Of a stretch of DNA of 64,000 nt, positions 23,741-32,199 are shown one piece after another. A program made the position numbers and the translations under genes. Position 1 is the stretch's first letter. Every line of letters begins with the position of its first letter. The notes beneath the pieces were generated by a model. It worked only from the letters and a program-made list of their open reading frames with translations. It was not told the DNA's origin and did not search any database. The stretch comes from an uncultured bacterium (lineage in GTDB: Bacteria > Patescibacteriota > Patescibacteriia > 2-12-FULL-60-25): NCBI GenBank assembly GCA_937949995.1, contig CALFEO010000026.1:8097-72096 (forward strand), in the 5' to 3' direction.

Positions 23741-24808
23741 TTATTTTATACTATCGGCATGATTGCCGTCCACCTCCACGTTTTCCAAATAAAACAACCA
23801 AAAATCCCCTTCATCAAACAATTCATGTATCAGACCTTCTTTATCGCGCAATTTAATTTTTTTATCGCTCGAAAACACTACTTCTCGATCCGGCAAAATC
23901 ATCAAAGGCAAGCCGAAGCCTATCTTGATTATTTGGTCTTCAATTTTTAAAAATAACGTTCTGTCAACCAAGGCATATGCCAAAGCTCCCCGGCCGCAAA
24001 CATACGACAATATCACATAATCCGAATCATCTATCAAGTCATTCTTTACTCCGCGTTCATCAATCTTAACGATTTTCTCCGGAGGTTCTCTTTTCATTAT
24101 TTCATTATTTAACTCCGTTTGAATATAATAAATCTCGCCGTCAACAACCGAAAAATTCACCGCCCCTTCGGAAATATTCGTTAAATAATTATACCCGCCC
24201 CCGAGCATAAATTCATACAAAGATTTTGTACCGGATGCATTGCCTATAACCGCAAAGGACTGACTTGTTAAAAAACCAACCGGCATCACATCTTTCAATA
24301 ATCTTCCATTATCAACTCTTAATATTCTGGAATCTTGTTCATTACCGTATTTCAACATCAATGGAATGGAACCGTCTTTTCTCTGTTCGCCTATAAACGC
24401 CTCTCTGCGCCCGTCAGGCGAACGAAACATTGTGGATGTTGCGCGAACAAAACCGGAGTTTAACCAAGCTGATTTGCCATTATCCACTCGAACTCCTTTC
24501 AGTTGCGATAAAGGAGTCGATAAAATATTGGTGTCATCGGGCCAATGCAAATCACGTATATAACTGCCGTCCATTTTATATATGGAAGCGCCATGATCTC
24601 CGGCCAGCAAAAATACGGAAATTTTTTGCACTTCCGCTTCAGTCTCTTCCGTGTTTATATTTTGTTTCGTTTTTAGGTTGTCGGCGGCCAAAAAAGCCAC
24701 GGCGGCCACCCCTATCACAATAAAAAAAGTCGCAAACACAGCGACAGCGGATTTGAGTATCCGATACAATCTCGCCCTCCCCTGTACTTCCGCACTCTCT
24801 TTGCCCAT
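23741..24808 (-). CDS. Membrane-anchored protein, possible beta-propeller
   Basis: Residues about 21-45 (AVAVFATFFIVIGVAAVAFLAAD) form an N-terminal signal anchor; the remaining 300 residues are predicted outside the membrane. They are made of short beta-type segments such as FRSPDGRREAFIG, VVDGEIYYI and LPDREVVFSSDKKIKL, in the style of propeller or WD/TolB-like repeats. The spacing is irregular and no clear family motif was found. An ATG-proximal GGGG may serve as a weak ribosome binding site. Confidence 0.65.
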   Translation of the reverse strand: MGKESAEVQGRARLYRILKSAVAVFATFFIVIGVAAVAFLAADNLKTKQNINTEETEAEVQKISVFLLAGDHGASIYKMDGSYIRDLHWPDDTNILSTPLSQLKGVRVDNGKSAWLNSGFVRATSTMFRSPDGRREAFIGEQRKDGSIPLMLKYGNEQDSRILRVDNGRLLKDVMPVGFLTSQSFAVIGNASGTKSLYEFMLGGGYNYLTNISEGAVNFSVVDGEIYYIQTELNNEIMKREPPEKIVKIDERGVKNDLIDDSDYVILSYVCGRGALAYALVDRTLFLKIEDQIIKIGFGLPLMILPDREVVFSSDKKIKLRDKEGLIHELFDEGDFWLFYLENVEVDGNHADSIK

Positions 24809-24881
24809 ACCCCATCATCTTAACCCCATCCGCAATATAAGTAAATAATACCGGCAGCTAGTGGCTAGTAGCTATAATAGC

Positions 24882-24908
24882 TAAAAAAAGACCTCTCTTT
24901 CGAGAGGG
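24882..24908 (-). terminator. Terminator of the 340-residue orphan gene
   Basis: On the minus strand: CCTCTC, loop GAAA, GAGAGG, then TCTTTTTTT. Confidence 0.88.
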
Positions 24909-24914
24909 TTGACG

Positions 24915-25937
24915 CTAGCGAAATCGCTTGCGCTGTAAGCTTGGACGCGTATTGCGGTAAATCTCTTTTTTCCCGCGTATGCGCCGCCGTTGTTTCTTGC
25001 TGTACTCGCCGGGAGTAACAACAGCAAGAATCTTATACGGATCCGAATTTTCATCCAAATCCGCAATGATAACAACCGGCACGGATTGCCACAGTCTGGT
25101 TTGCGATCTGATGGCTCGCCGATCTTTGGGCAGTTCATCGCGCAAGATCTTACCCTCGGCCGCCATTCTGACAATGTCTTTTTCCATGTCATAGACGACT
25201 TGCAGGGCTTGAACATCCAACCATTCGGTCCACAGCAAAACACGCAACTTGGCAGCTTGATCTTGAATACAGCTGAGTTGTTCCTGCAATTCTTGGTTTT
25301 GCTTGGGAAAAAACTTTTTTGCAGTGCGGCGTTTTTTGGCTTTTTGCCAAAGACGCCTCACCTCTCTTTGCAAAGCTTCTTTTTTTTGCTCAAAATTTTG
25401 CGTTTTACGCATCAATTCCATAAGCAACTTCAAATCCAATTGCGCGTGCCTGCCGGAAATTTCTTTTTCCAAAGCCGCTCTGCGCTTAATATAAACCTTA
25501 AGCGGCCAATTTTTGCGCATGGCTCGGTCTTCAAGCTGACGCAATTCGGATCTCGGATCCTCGATATACAATCTGGCTTTCTCCAGTCTTTCCATTAAAC
25601 AGTGATACACCAACTCATATACCGGATCGTTATACCATCCATGAGCACCGGCTTGAATTTTGGCATAGTGATAAGAAACTCTTCTGAAATCACGAATCAA
25701 GTTCATTACCTGCGGACGCGGTTTCATGATGGCCGCATTGTGAGCCGCGTTTTGAATCCAATTCTGCTCCGGAGGAACAAACTCTAATTTTCGTTGTCCC
25801 GCCTCAAAACGCCTCATCACCGGACGCAGTACCCGATCCGACCTGGCCTCAGCTTTACGAAAAGCGTCCTTATCCTCCTTTGCCTTAACTTGTCTTTCAG
25901 CTGTTTGATGACTCGCGCGAAAGATCGGCTTTGGCAT
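24915..25937 (-). CDS. Basic helical orphan protein, 340 residues
   Basis: The ATG at 25937 follows AAGGGGA; the ten upstream codons of the frame are rejected. The product (MPKPIFRASHQTAERQ) is strongly basic and mostly helical, with long charged stretches such as KKEALQREVRRLWQKAKKRR. Near the C-terminus one beta element stands out, SVPVVIIADLDENSDPYKI. It resembles ARVIVVAELDPQNKYRV in the 500-residue orphan at 57185. The arginine/lysine-rich tail suggests nucleic-acid contact (inference). No known family recognised. Stand-alone unit with promoter and terminator. Confidence 0.7.
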   Translation of the reverse strand: MPKPIFRASHQTAERQVKAKEDKDAFRKAEARSDRVLRPVMRRFEAGQRKLEFVPPEQNWIQNAAHNAAIMKPRPQVMNLIRDFRRVSYHYAKIQAGAHGWYNDPVYELVYHCLMERLEKARLYIEDPRSELRQLEDRAMRKNWPLKVYIKRRAALEKEISGRHAQLDLKLLMELMRKTQNFEQKKEALQREVRRLWQKAKKRRTAKKFFPKQNQELQEQLSCIQDQAAKLRVLLWTEWLDVQALQVVYDMEKDIVRMAAEGKILRDELPKDRRAIRSQTRLWQSVPVVIIADLDENSDPYKILAVVTPGEYSKKQRRRIRGKKEIYRNTRPSLQRKRFR

Positions 25938-25991
25938 CGTTTCCCCTTCTTGCAACAACCAAACCACAACCGTCTGTCAAAGAACGCCTCA

Positions 25992-26020
25992 AGTTAACCA
26001 ATTCCCCGCCTTTTTGTCAA
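25992..26020 (-). promoter_or_regulatory. Promoter of the 340-residue orphan gene
   Basis: On the minus strand: TTGACA, 17 bases, TTAACT. Confidence 0.65.
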
Positions 26021-26032
26021 AAAATTGCACAA

Positions 26033-26058
26033 AATAAAAATCCGCAAAGTTTTGCGGA
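26033..26058 (-). terminator. Terminator of the W-V-S repeat gene
   Basis: On the minus strand: TCCGCAAAA, short loop, TTTGCGGA, then TTTTTATTTT. The bases between this and the gene's stop (26059-26162) show no gene. Confidence 0.8.
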
Positions 26059-26162
26059 AAAATAAGTTTCAAATCACATTGCTCCGAATGCCGTAACCCG
26101 CAAAAATCTATCAGCATCCGGATTATTTAGGCATGAAATGCGAATAATTAATGGTGTAAAGA

Positions 26163-27134
26163 TTACACTTTTGTCGAAACCAACTTTTGAAATAAGTACA
26201 CATTATTTTTTTTGTCGTTATGACGAATATACCCCGTACCCTCCCAAAAGGATAAACTCATGTCATCCACATTCCAAGAAGCTATCCTTACTCCGTTGGA
26301 TTCAACGGATCTGCCATGCGGTTCGTCGTCAAAATAGTCCTTAAACAAAAACAGTTGACCTCCGGATACTTCCCAGCTGTCAAATGTTGCTTTTTCACAA
26401 ATAGTTTTGCCATCTTTACAAATAACATAACCTATTTTCGAATTTCCGGTTAAAAAATAAGCGCTTCCTTGTGACACAAGCCAATTTACCCGGCAATAAC
26501 CGAAGTACTGACTGTATTCGCCCGTATGTGGCTCATCGTAAACAATACGATCGTGACTGTTTATGCCATCACTGCAAACAATCATGAATCTATTTCGATT
26601 AGATGAGAAATCACGACGGTCTTCATAATAAGACAATACGAATACTTTTCCATCGGAAACTTTCCAATCATCAATCCGTCCAAGATGACGAAAGGTTGAA
26701 AAGATTTTGTTACCGCGAACAATAGCCAAACAACCATTTCTTCTGTACACAATACCGTTATCTACCCGCCAATCGGTTCCATTATCAGCAACATCACCAT
26801 CATGAATGACTTTTCCATCACAAAGTAACCGTCCGCAAATACTATCACCCGTGTCAAGAGTCAGTGTTGATTCAAAAGTAAAAACTTTGCCACCGGAAGC
26901 TTTCCATGAATCGGTGCAATAACCCTCGTAATGAATTCGAGTGTCGTTGCAAGCATCCCAAGAACCTTTGGAACCAATATGGTCTTTGCTAAAAATTCTC
27001 GAATAGCCTTTCTTGCTCTTTTCTCGAATGAACACTCGACCTTCGGATACTTGCCAATCCGTTTTCTTACAATCTTCAGACGGTTTATATTCAAACAAAT
27101 CAACAACCTTGAAATTTGATGAAAGTTTCAACAT
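26163..27134 (-). CDS. Orphan protein with seven W-V-S-G repeats (propeller-like)
   Basis: ATG at 27134 follows AAAGGAG by six bases. The 323 residues contain a recurring motif of the form [DS]W-x-V-[SD]-x-G-x-[VL]-[FY]: DWQVSEGRVFI, SWKASGGKVFTF, DWRVDNGIVYR, DWKVSDGKVFVL, NWLVSQGSAYFL, SWEVSGGQLFLF and the degenerate SWNVDDMSLSFW. The tryptophans are at residues 27, 77, 122, 157, 218, 254 and 287. Seven beta-rich repeats of about 33-60 residues suggest a seven-bladed propeller or similar toroid (inference). No signal peptide, so cytoplasmic. Function unknown. Confidence 0.72.
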   Translation of the reverse strand: MLKLSSNFKVVDLFEYKPSEDCKKTDWQVSEGRVFIREKSKKGYSRIFSKDHIGSKGSWDACNDTRIHYEGYCTDSWKASGGKVFTFESTLTLDTGDSICGRLLCDGKVIHDGDVADNGTDWRVDNGIVYRRNGCLAIVRGNKIFSTFRHLGRIDDWKVSDGKVFVLSYYEDRRDFSSNRNRFMIVCSDGINSHDRIVYDEPHTGEYSQYFGYCRVNWLVSQGSAYFLTGNSKIGYVICKDGKTICEKATFDSWEVSGGQLFLFKDYFDDEPHGRSVESNGVRIASWNVDDMSLSFWEGTGYIRHNDKKNNVYLFQKLVSTKV

Positions 27135-27452
27135 TTTATTCTCCTTTTCCAATGTGCATTACCTATCATCCGCCCTCGATCACTCAATCAAGTTCGGATT
27201 AAAAGTCCGCAAACTTTGTTGCGAAATTTCACCAATCCCGGCTCCAACCTTTATCCTTAAATCCTATATTCATGATTCGATTTCAAGATATCGACTCATA
27301 ACGCCCGACCGGAAACAATTTAGAATACTAAAATCTAAACACAAATTGTTTACTAAGTCAAGATCTGCCAAGCCTCCGGTATTCCTGTAAAATACGATCA
27401 AAAAATATCCTTAACCAAACTATTTAAGGTCTTTTTATCAATCTCAAAAAAG

Positions 27453-27713
27453 TCAGCAACGACCGTAACGTCTATAACGCTCGTAACGTTCGTAACCCCG
27501 AAGAACTCACTTCATTCGTTTTCGGGGCAGGCTGTTTTTAACGAGTTCAGTAGTTATGTCTAAAGTTCATCAAAAAAAGCCTAAGTAACTGTTAAGAAAC
27601 TCATTAGTAGCTTAGCTTCTCAGCTTCTTAGATTCTTCCCAGTTCCCAGTTCCTAATTCCTAGTTCCTAATTCCTAGTTCCTAATTCCCAGTTCCTAATT
27701 CCTAGTTCGCGGC
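27453..27713. repeat. AACGTT words, CTGAACTCG element, decayed hairpin and CTAGTTCC tract
   Basis: In order: ACGTCTATAACGC and GTAACGTTCGTAAC words (27466-27496); a CCCCGA and TCGGGG palindrome with CAGGCTGTTTTTAACG and CGAGTTCAG (27493-27552, CTGAACTCG family inverted); a degenerate hairpin element (27565-27600, AAGCCTAAGTAA loop); then tandem AGTTCCTAATTCCT words (27640-27705) ending at the asnS stop. The stretch 27135-27440 before it is the upstream region of the W-V-S gene, with no other gene seen. Confidence 0.78.
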
Positions 27714-29006
27714 TCACGGTTCCAATCGATTAATCAATCTCGGAAACGGAATCGTCTCACGCACATGATGCAACCCGCAAATCCAAGCAACGAGACGCTC
27801 GAGTCCGTAACCGAATCCGCTGTGCGGAACCGATCCGTATTTGCGCAAATCCAAGTACCACTTAAACGCTTCTTCCGGCAAATTATGCTCGCGGATTCTT
27901 TTTAACAACTCTTCATAATCATCCTCACGCTGGGAGCCTCCGATAACTTCTCCATAACCCTCGGGCGCTAAAAGATCAGCATTCAAAACCCTTGTTGGGT
28001 CGGATGGATCACGCTTCATATAAAAAGCTTTGACCGCAGACGGATATTTCTCAATAAAAATCGGTTTCTCATACATCTTGGTCAGCGTTGTCTCATCATC
28101 AGCTCCCAAATCATCCATATCACCGATATCCGATCCATTGTCTCGCAGAATCTTAATCGCCTCCGCATGAGTCATTCTGATAAACGGAGCTTGAACTTTT
28201 TTAAGCGGTTCAACATCTCTTTCCAAAATTTTCAATTCAGCTTCGCGATTCTCCAAAACTCTTTTTACGATGTACGAAATCAATTGCTCCTGAATCTGCA
28301 AATTTTCTTCATGCTCTGCAAAAGCCATCTCCGCATCCATCATCCAAAACTCGGTCAGATGTCTGCGAGTTTTTGATTTCTCCGCGCGAAACACCGGCCC
28401 AAAATCAAACACTCTGCCCAGCGACGCAATCGCGGCTTCAAGATAAAGCTGGCCGGATTGCGACAGATAGGCTTTACGCTCTTCAAAATAATCAATCTCA
28501 AAAAGCTCGGTTGTTCCTTCGCAAGCGCTTGGAGTTAAAATCGGCGAATCGAATTTTACAAAATTATTCTGATGAAACCAGTCATAAGTCGCACTGATAA
28601 TCTCATCACGCACACGCTGAATCGCCCATTGCGACGGAGCGCGCAACCAAAGGTGACGGTTATCCAGTAAAAAATCCGGCCCATGCTCTTTTTTGCCGAT
28701 GGGATATTCCTCGGCCTTTTGTATCAGCTCAAGTTTACTCACCTGCAGCTCATAAACGCCCTCTTGCTTGGGATGCTTGGTAACCTCACCCGTCACAACA
28801 AACGACGACTCTAAAGTCGCTTCGGATGCTGACTTCCAGCTATTCTCATCAACCGCTGCTTGCACCACAACAGCCTGCACAAAACCAGACCCATCACGGA
28901 TCTGCAAAAAAGCAATCTTCCCGCTCGAACGCACATTGTACGCCCAACCTTTTATCGTAACTTGTTGCCCGACAAGTTCGGGAAACTCTGATATTAAATT
29001 AACCAT
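27714..29006 (-). CDS. asnS: Asparaginyl-tRNA synthetase
   Basis: Class IIb synthetase with an N-terminal OB fold (QVTIKGWAYNVRSSGKIAFL) and catalytic domain. FVKFDSPILTPSACEGTTELF is the AsnRS form of motif 1 and its follower (ACEG-TTELF, against KGTPEGA in AspRS). Motif 2 is FRAEKSKTRRHLTEFWMMDAE, and motif 3 is GFGYGLERLVAWICGL. Direct charging of tRNA-Asn is therefore expected. ATG at 29006 follows GGTGAG, one of the few core genes here with a recognisable ribosome binding site. 430 residues, normal. Confidence 0.95.
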   Translation of the reverse strand: MVNLISEFPELVGQQVTIKGWAYNVRSSGKIAFLQIRDGSGFVQAVVVQAAVDENSWKSASEATLESSFVVTGEVTKHPKQEGVYELQVSKLELIQKAEEYPIGKKEHGPDFLLDNRHLWLRAPSQWAIQRVRDEIISATYDWFHQNNFVKFDSPILTPSACEGTTELFEIDYFEERKAYLSQSGQLYLEAAIASLGRVFDFGPVFRAEKSKTRRHLTEFWMMDAEMAFAEHEENLQIQEQLISYIVKRVLENREAELKILERDVEPLKKVQAPFIRMTHAEAIKILRDNGSDIGDMDDLGADDETTLTKMYEKPIFIEKYPSAVKAFYMKRDPSDPTRVLNADLLAPEGYGEVIGGSQREDDYEELLKRIREHNLPEEAFKWYLDLRKYGSVPHSGFGYGLERLVAWICGLHHVRETIPFPRLINRLEP

Positions 29007-29069
29007 AATACTCACCATTTTTACTGAAAAACCGCAAAGCGTCAATGGCATGAAAATAAATAAAAATAT

Positions 29070-29101
29070 AAAAAAAACCGCACAATCAATCAGCTGTGCG
29101 G
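29070..29101 (-). terminator. Terminator of the 56-residue gene
   Basis: On the minus strand: CCGCACA, 10-base loop, TGTGCGG, then TTTTTTTT. Confidence 0.9.
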
Positions 29102-29127
29102 ATAAGCGATATCCAAGATCAATTCAC

Positions 29128-29298
29128 TCACTTGTCACTTTTGACAAGTCTCAATCGCGATTTTTTTGGTTCTGTTGCTTGCGTCTTGGCACTCTCCATT
29201 TCCGCGAAGACCAAAGCCCTCAACAGAATGTCTATGTCACGCTTAATCTCCTCAACCGTCTCTTCTTTTCTTTGCGATTCGCGCTTCTTTCTTCCCAT
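29128..29298 (-). CDS. Small basic orphan protein, 56 residues
   Basis: A short gene easily missed by length filters. The product begins MGRKKRESQRKEETVEE and ends KKSRLRLVKSDK; it is highly charged and predicted helical (EEIKRDIDILLRALVFAEME). The ATG follows AGAGG with eight bases between, a TTGACA promoter lies upstream and a perfect terminator follows the stop. Function unknown; the pattern is the same as for the other stand-alone orphan genes. Confidence 0.7.
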   Translation of the reverse strand: MGRKKRESQRKEETVEEIKRDIDILLRALVFAEMESAKTQATEPKKSRLRLVKSDK

Positions 29299-29413
29299 TG
29301 TCTTGACCTCTTGGTTGCGGGATATTGTCTTTATCGGCCAAAAAACGATGGCCCAAAAAAATAAGCTGAACTAAGCTGAATTTGAAAAGTTCAATACCAT
29401 AACGGGAATATAT

Positions 29414-29442
29414 CATTTACCACAAAACCGAATATTTGTCAA
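29414..29442 (-). promoter_or_regulatory. Promoter of the 56-residue gene
   Basis: On the minus strand: TTGACA, 17 bases, TAAATG. The -10 is weak. Confidence 0.5.
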
Positions 29443-29515
29443 TCCCGATCAGCAATCCCCAAAACCTGATTTGCGTCAATTTTATTGTATAAATAACAAA
29501 AACAATCCAATTAAC

Positions 29516-30025
29516 TCATGTTATTTTTTTATTTATCACATGTAATATACTCTCGCTCCTCATAAATAAAATAACCGCCCAAACCGCAATCCCAATCTCA
29601 AGCAAAAAAGTCCAATGAAAAACAAAATTCCAAACCCAAAAATCATAAACCGCCGGCACATCAACCAAATAATAACCTTTATCCGTTAGCGGATAAAACC
29701 ATGCGATTTTTCCTACAATCGTATCCAATACCAAATGCAAAAAAATGTTGCTAAAGAAAATTATCGACGCGATGACGTAATCTTTCTTTTTCAACATCCA
29801 AAACAACAAGATGGTAACCACAGCCATAATCATCCAATAATACGGAATGTGTATCCAATATCCATGATGCAAATTCTGCCGATTATCAATCAAATAAAAA
29901 TACAAAATATCAAAATCAATAATAACACTCCCCAATAAACCTAAAAACAGATACTTGGATGTATCAAACTTTTTCTGAAGAGTTTTGGTTAAAATGTAAC
30001 CCGCCGGTAAATGCGCGATAAACAT
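29516..30025 (-). CDS. Membrane-bound metal-dependent hydrolase-like protein (YdjM-like)
   Basis: 169 residues with about four membrane segments. The arrangement AHLPAGYILTK, GLLGSVIIDFDILYF, HHGYWIHIPYYW and HLVLDTIVGKIAWFYP matches the YdjM/DUF457-like family. In that family conserved histidines and aspartates near the membrane are thought to bind metal. Substrate unknown. No Shine-Dalgarno sequence. Confidence 0.75.
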   Translation of the reverse strand: MFIAHLPAGYILTKTLQKKFDTSKYLFLGLLGSVIIDFDILYFYLIDNRQNLHHGYWIHIPYYWMIMAVVTILLFWMLKKKDYVIASIIFFSNIFLHLVLDTIVGKIAWFYPLTDKGYYLVDVPAVYDFWVWNFVFHWTFLLEIGIAVWAVILFMRSESILHVINKKIT

Positions 30026-30027
30026 AG

Positions 30028-30225
30028 TTTTACGTTATTAACGTTTATAACGTTTATAATGAGTTCAGTGGCTAAAGCGGATCCTCCCAACCTCCTTACT
30101 AAGGAGGTGCTTCGAATGAGTCATTCAAGGCTCTTCTCCTGAGGTGAATGCGCCTATGGAGCAGATATTCAAAATTCGTGGTTCGACGTTCGACGTTCGA
30201 CGTTTGACGTTAAACGTTTGACGTC
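30028..30225. repeat. AACGTT and GACGTT tandem words with a GTCATT-like fragment
   Basis: ACGTTATTAACG, TTTATAACG and TTTATAATGAGTTCAGTGG (30030-30072), a degenerate TCCTGAGGTGAATGCGCC word with GGAGCAG (30130-30165), then GACGTTCGACGTTCGACG and related words (30183-30223). The last tract encodes the end of recO. Confidence 0.8.
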
Positions 30226-30983
30226 AGTCTCACAATAGTTGTAAACCCATGTGGCTCCCTATCCAACGGCGTATGTTTGCAGATTTCCCTTGTTATCACA
30301 TTGACCGTTTCGATGAGTTCAATTGGTGCCGTGACTCTCATTATATCGCTTAACGAAGCTGATCGAAGAAATTGTAACAGATTCATGGCATGCGCCGGAA
30401 CTCTGATTAAAGCTTCGCGAACGGCCGGACGGCAGTCCAAACACACCAGCCCGTTCCTGTCCGGAGCATAAAAAACCTCCGTAGGACCTTTTGCCCGCCC
30501 GCAATGAGCGCAAGCCCTAAAATAGGGCCCATAACCCAATAAATCCAATAAACGCAAACTTACGGCTGAAAACAATAATTGAGCCCTTATAGGCGAAATT
30601 TCGCCCTCAAATTGAGCCAAAATACCGCATAATTCCGCCCAAAGTTTGTATATCCTGCCGTCAGATACCCCGGGCTTTAAAAGCTTCAAACAAAGATCGG
30701 AAAATGCACCCGCCACGGCAAATGCTCCAACCGCATTAAACCTCTTATTCCCCTTACCGCTAACCGCCACCGCCAAATGATCATAAGCCCTGCCCTTGGC
30801 AATCATCACATCCGCAAAAGCAAAAGGCTCCAATTGTGGAGATTGTTTAGCTTGAACTTTCATGGCGCCCCTGGCAACCGCGATCATAAACCCATGCTCC
30901 AACCCATACAAAAAATACTGCCGATCCCATTCTCTCATCGGTACCTTTTTCAACACCACAACTTGATCACGGATGTAACTCAT
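30210..30983 (-). CDS. recO: DNA repair protein RecO
   Basis: RecO loads RecA on SSB-coated DNA in the RecFOR pathway. It has an N-terminal OB fold (DQVVVLKKVPMREWDRQYFLYG) and a helical domain. A four-cysteine zinc site is present (CAHCG and CLDC). LLDLLGYGPYF is the family's usual start of the zinc region. 257 residues. The last residues LTSNV and the TAA stop lie inside the GACGTT repeat tract. Confidence 0.92.
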   Translation of the reverse strand: MSYIRDQVVVLKKVPMREWDRQYFLYGLEHGFMIAVARGAMKVQAKQSPQLEPFAFADVMIAKGRAYDHLAVAVSGKGNKRFNAVGAFAVAGAFSDLCLKLLKPGVSDGRIYKLWAELCGILAQFEGEISPIRAQLLFSAVSLRLLDLLGYGPYFRACAHCGRAKGPTEVFYAPDRNGLVCLDCRPAVREALIRVPAHAMNLLQFLRSASLSDIMRVTAPIELIETVNVITREICKHTPLDREPHGFTTIVRLTSNV

Positions 30984-30997
30984 CTTTCACGATCGGA

Positions 30998-31190
30998 ATT
31001 ATGAATTCAAAATTAAGAATTAAGAATTAAAAATGAATGTAGCCTTACGGCATTTCTATACCAAATTATGAATTAAGAATTAAGAATTAAAAATGAATGT
31101 AGCCTTACGGCATCAAAATATAATTCCGAATATCGAGCTTTGCTCGATTCCAACATTCATAATTCTTAATTTTTAATTTTTAATTAGTAA
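30998..31190. repeat. Direct repeats with AAGAATTAAGAATTAA words
   Basis: A unit AATTAAGAATTAAGAATTAA then AAATGAATGTAGCC then TTACGGCAT occurs twice (first ending at 31053, second at 31113). An inverted partner (CATTCATAATTC then TTAATTTTTAATT) lies at 31153-31185, so transcripts can fold. Confidence 0.88.
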
Positions 31191-31201
31191 TTAAAGTTGA
31201 A

Positions 31202-31600
31202 TTACTTCTTCCTATCCAAATAATTTTGCAATATTACAGCTGCTGCAACAGCATCATCTTCCGCCTTGGAACCGGATGTGTGCATCGAGTGTTGCGCTTC
31301 GGCCGTACTCATCATTTCATCAACCTCATCAACGGCGATATTAAACGAGCGCAAATCCGAAATAAAAATTCTCACAGCTTGCGCCTGATTGGACTCTCGC
31401 GACAAATCACGCGTATCACGAGGGATTCCCACAACCACTCGATCCACTCCCTCATTTTCTATCACAAGTTTGATTTGCTTAATCACGTCACCATGCCCCG
31501 AGTTATTCAAAATCATCCACGGACTGGCAATCCGTGTTGTTGTATCCCCCAAAGCGATCCCCACCTTGCGCTCCCCGTAATCAATTCCTAAAATTCTCAT
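31202..31600 (-). CDS. ruvX: Putative pre-16S rRNA nuclease / Holliday junction resolvase YqgF (RuvX)
   Basis: RNase H-like fold of the YqgF family. MRILGIDYGERKVGIALGD gives the first catalytic aspartate (D7). VDRVVVGIPRD, the VDE strand and SKAEDDAVAAAVILQNYL provide the rest. 132 residues from the ATG at 31600. Upstream codons in the open frame are CGTACATCGTAC repeat and are rejected. Confidence 0.93.
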   Translation of the reverse strand: MRILGIDYGERKVGIALGDTTTRIASPWMILNNSGHGDVIKQIKLVIENEGVDRVVVGIPRDTRDLSRESNQAQAVRIFISDLRSFNIAVDEVDEMMSTAEAQHSMHTSGSKAEDDAVAAAVILQNYLDRKK

Positions 31601-31642
31601 AAACTTATCGTACATCGTACGTCGTACATCGTACAATACCTG

Positions 31643-32159
31643 TCAGCTTTCACGATAACCGATTTGAGGAGGTTCTTCAACATCTGTTTCGAGTAATTGC
31701 TTAATTGCATCAAAAACAATCTTAAACTGCTCATCATAACGTTTTTCCATGACTTCAAGTTTCAACCGCAAATCCTCATGAGTTTGTAACATTTCTCTAA
31801 ATTTAGTAAATATCCTCATTATTTGAATATTCACTGCTATTGCCCGCTTACTCCTCAAAACGCTTGATAACATAGCGACCCCCCTGCTCCGTAAAAACCA
31901 TTGGCGGTCTTCTTAAACCCATTTTCGCCCATGCGTTGGAGGTCACAATTTGTGATCTCCGATTTTCAAGCTCATCTAATGTCAAAGTAAACATAAAATC
32001 TTCCGGAAAACGATCCGTATTCCTTTTCACGGCCTGATTCAAAACCCTTGTCTCAACCCCGTACAATTCCGCCAAATCAAAATCCATCATCACTTTTTGA
32101 CCACGAATAATATATATCTTATTTTCAATCCTGCCCACAGGTATAATTTCCCGGTACAT
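31643..32159 (-). pseudogene. ORF6N-domain protein, frameshifted at a C6/G6 run
   Basis: The first frame gives MYREIIPVGRIENKIYIIRG, then KVMMDFDLAELYGVETRVLN, RFPEDFMFTLTLDELENRRS, QIVTSNAW and VFTEQG: an ORF6N DNA-binding domain. At a run of six C (31879-31884; G on the coding strand) the frame is lost and stops after 13 residues. Removing one base restores FTEQG-VAMLSSVLRSKRAI, and the second frame continues through NIQIMRIFTKFREML and a coiled coil to GYRES. Intact relatives continue in just this way. It may be a true mutation, a phase-variable switch or an assembly error. ORF6N genes are typical of phages and mobile DNA. Confidence 0.88.
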
Positions 32160-32199
32160 AAATTTTATACAACTTAACACACAATACCGAGTATTCAAT

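Noticed and set aside
31005..31200. Small RNA gene between recO and ruvX
   Set aside because: The folding potential comes entirely from the duplicated AATTAAGAATTAA repeat, and no promoter or terminator is evident.
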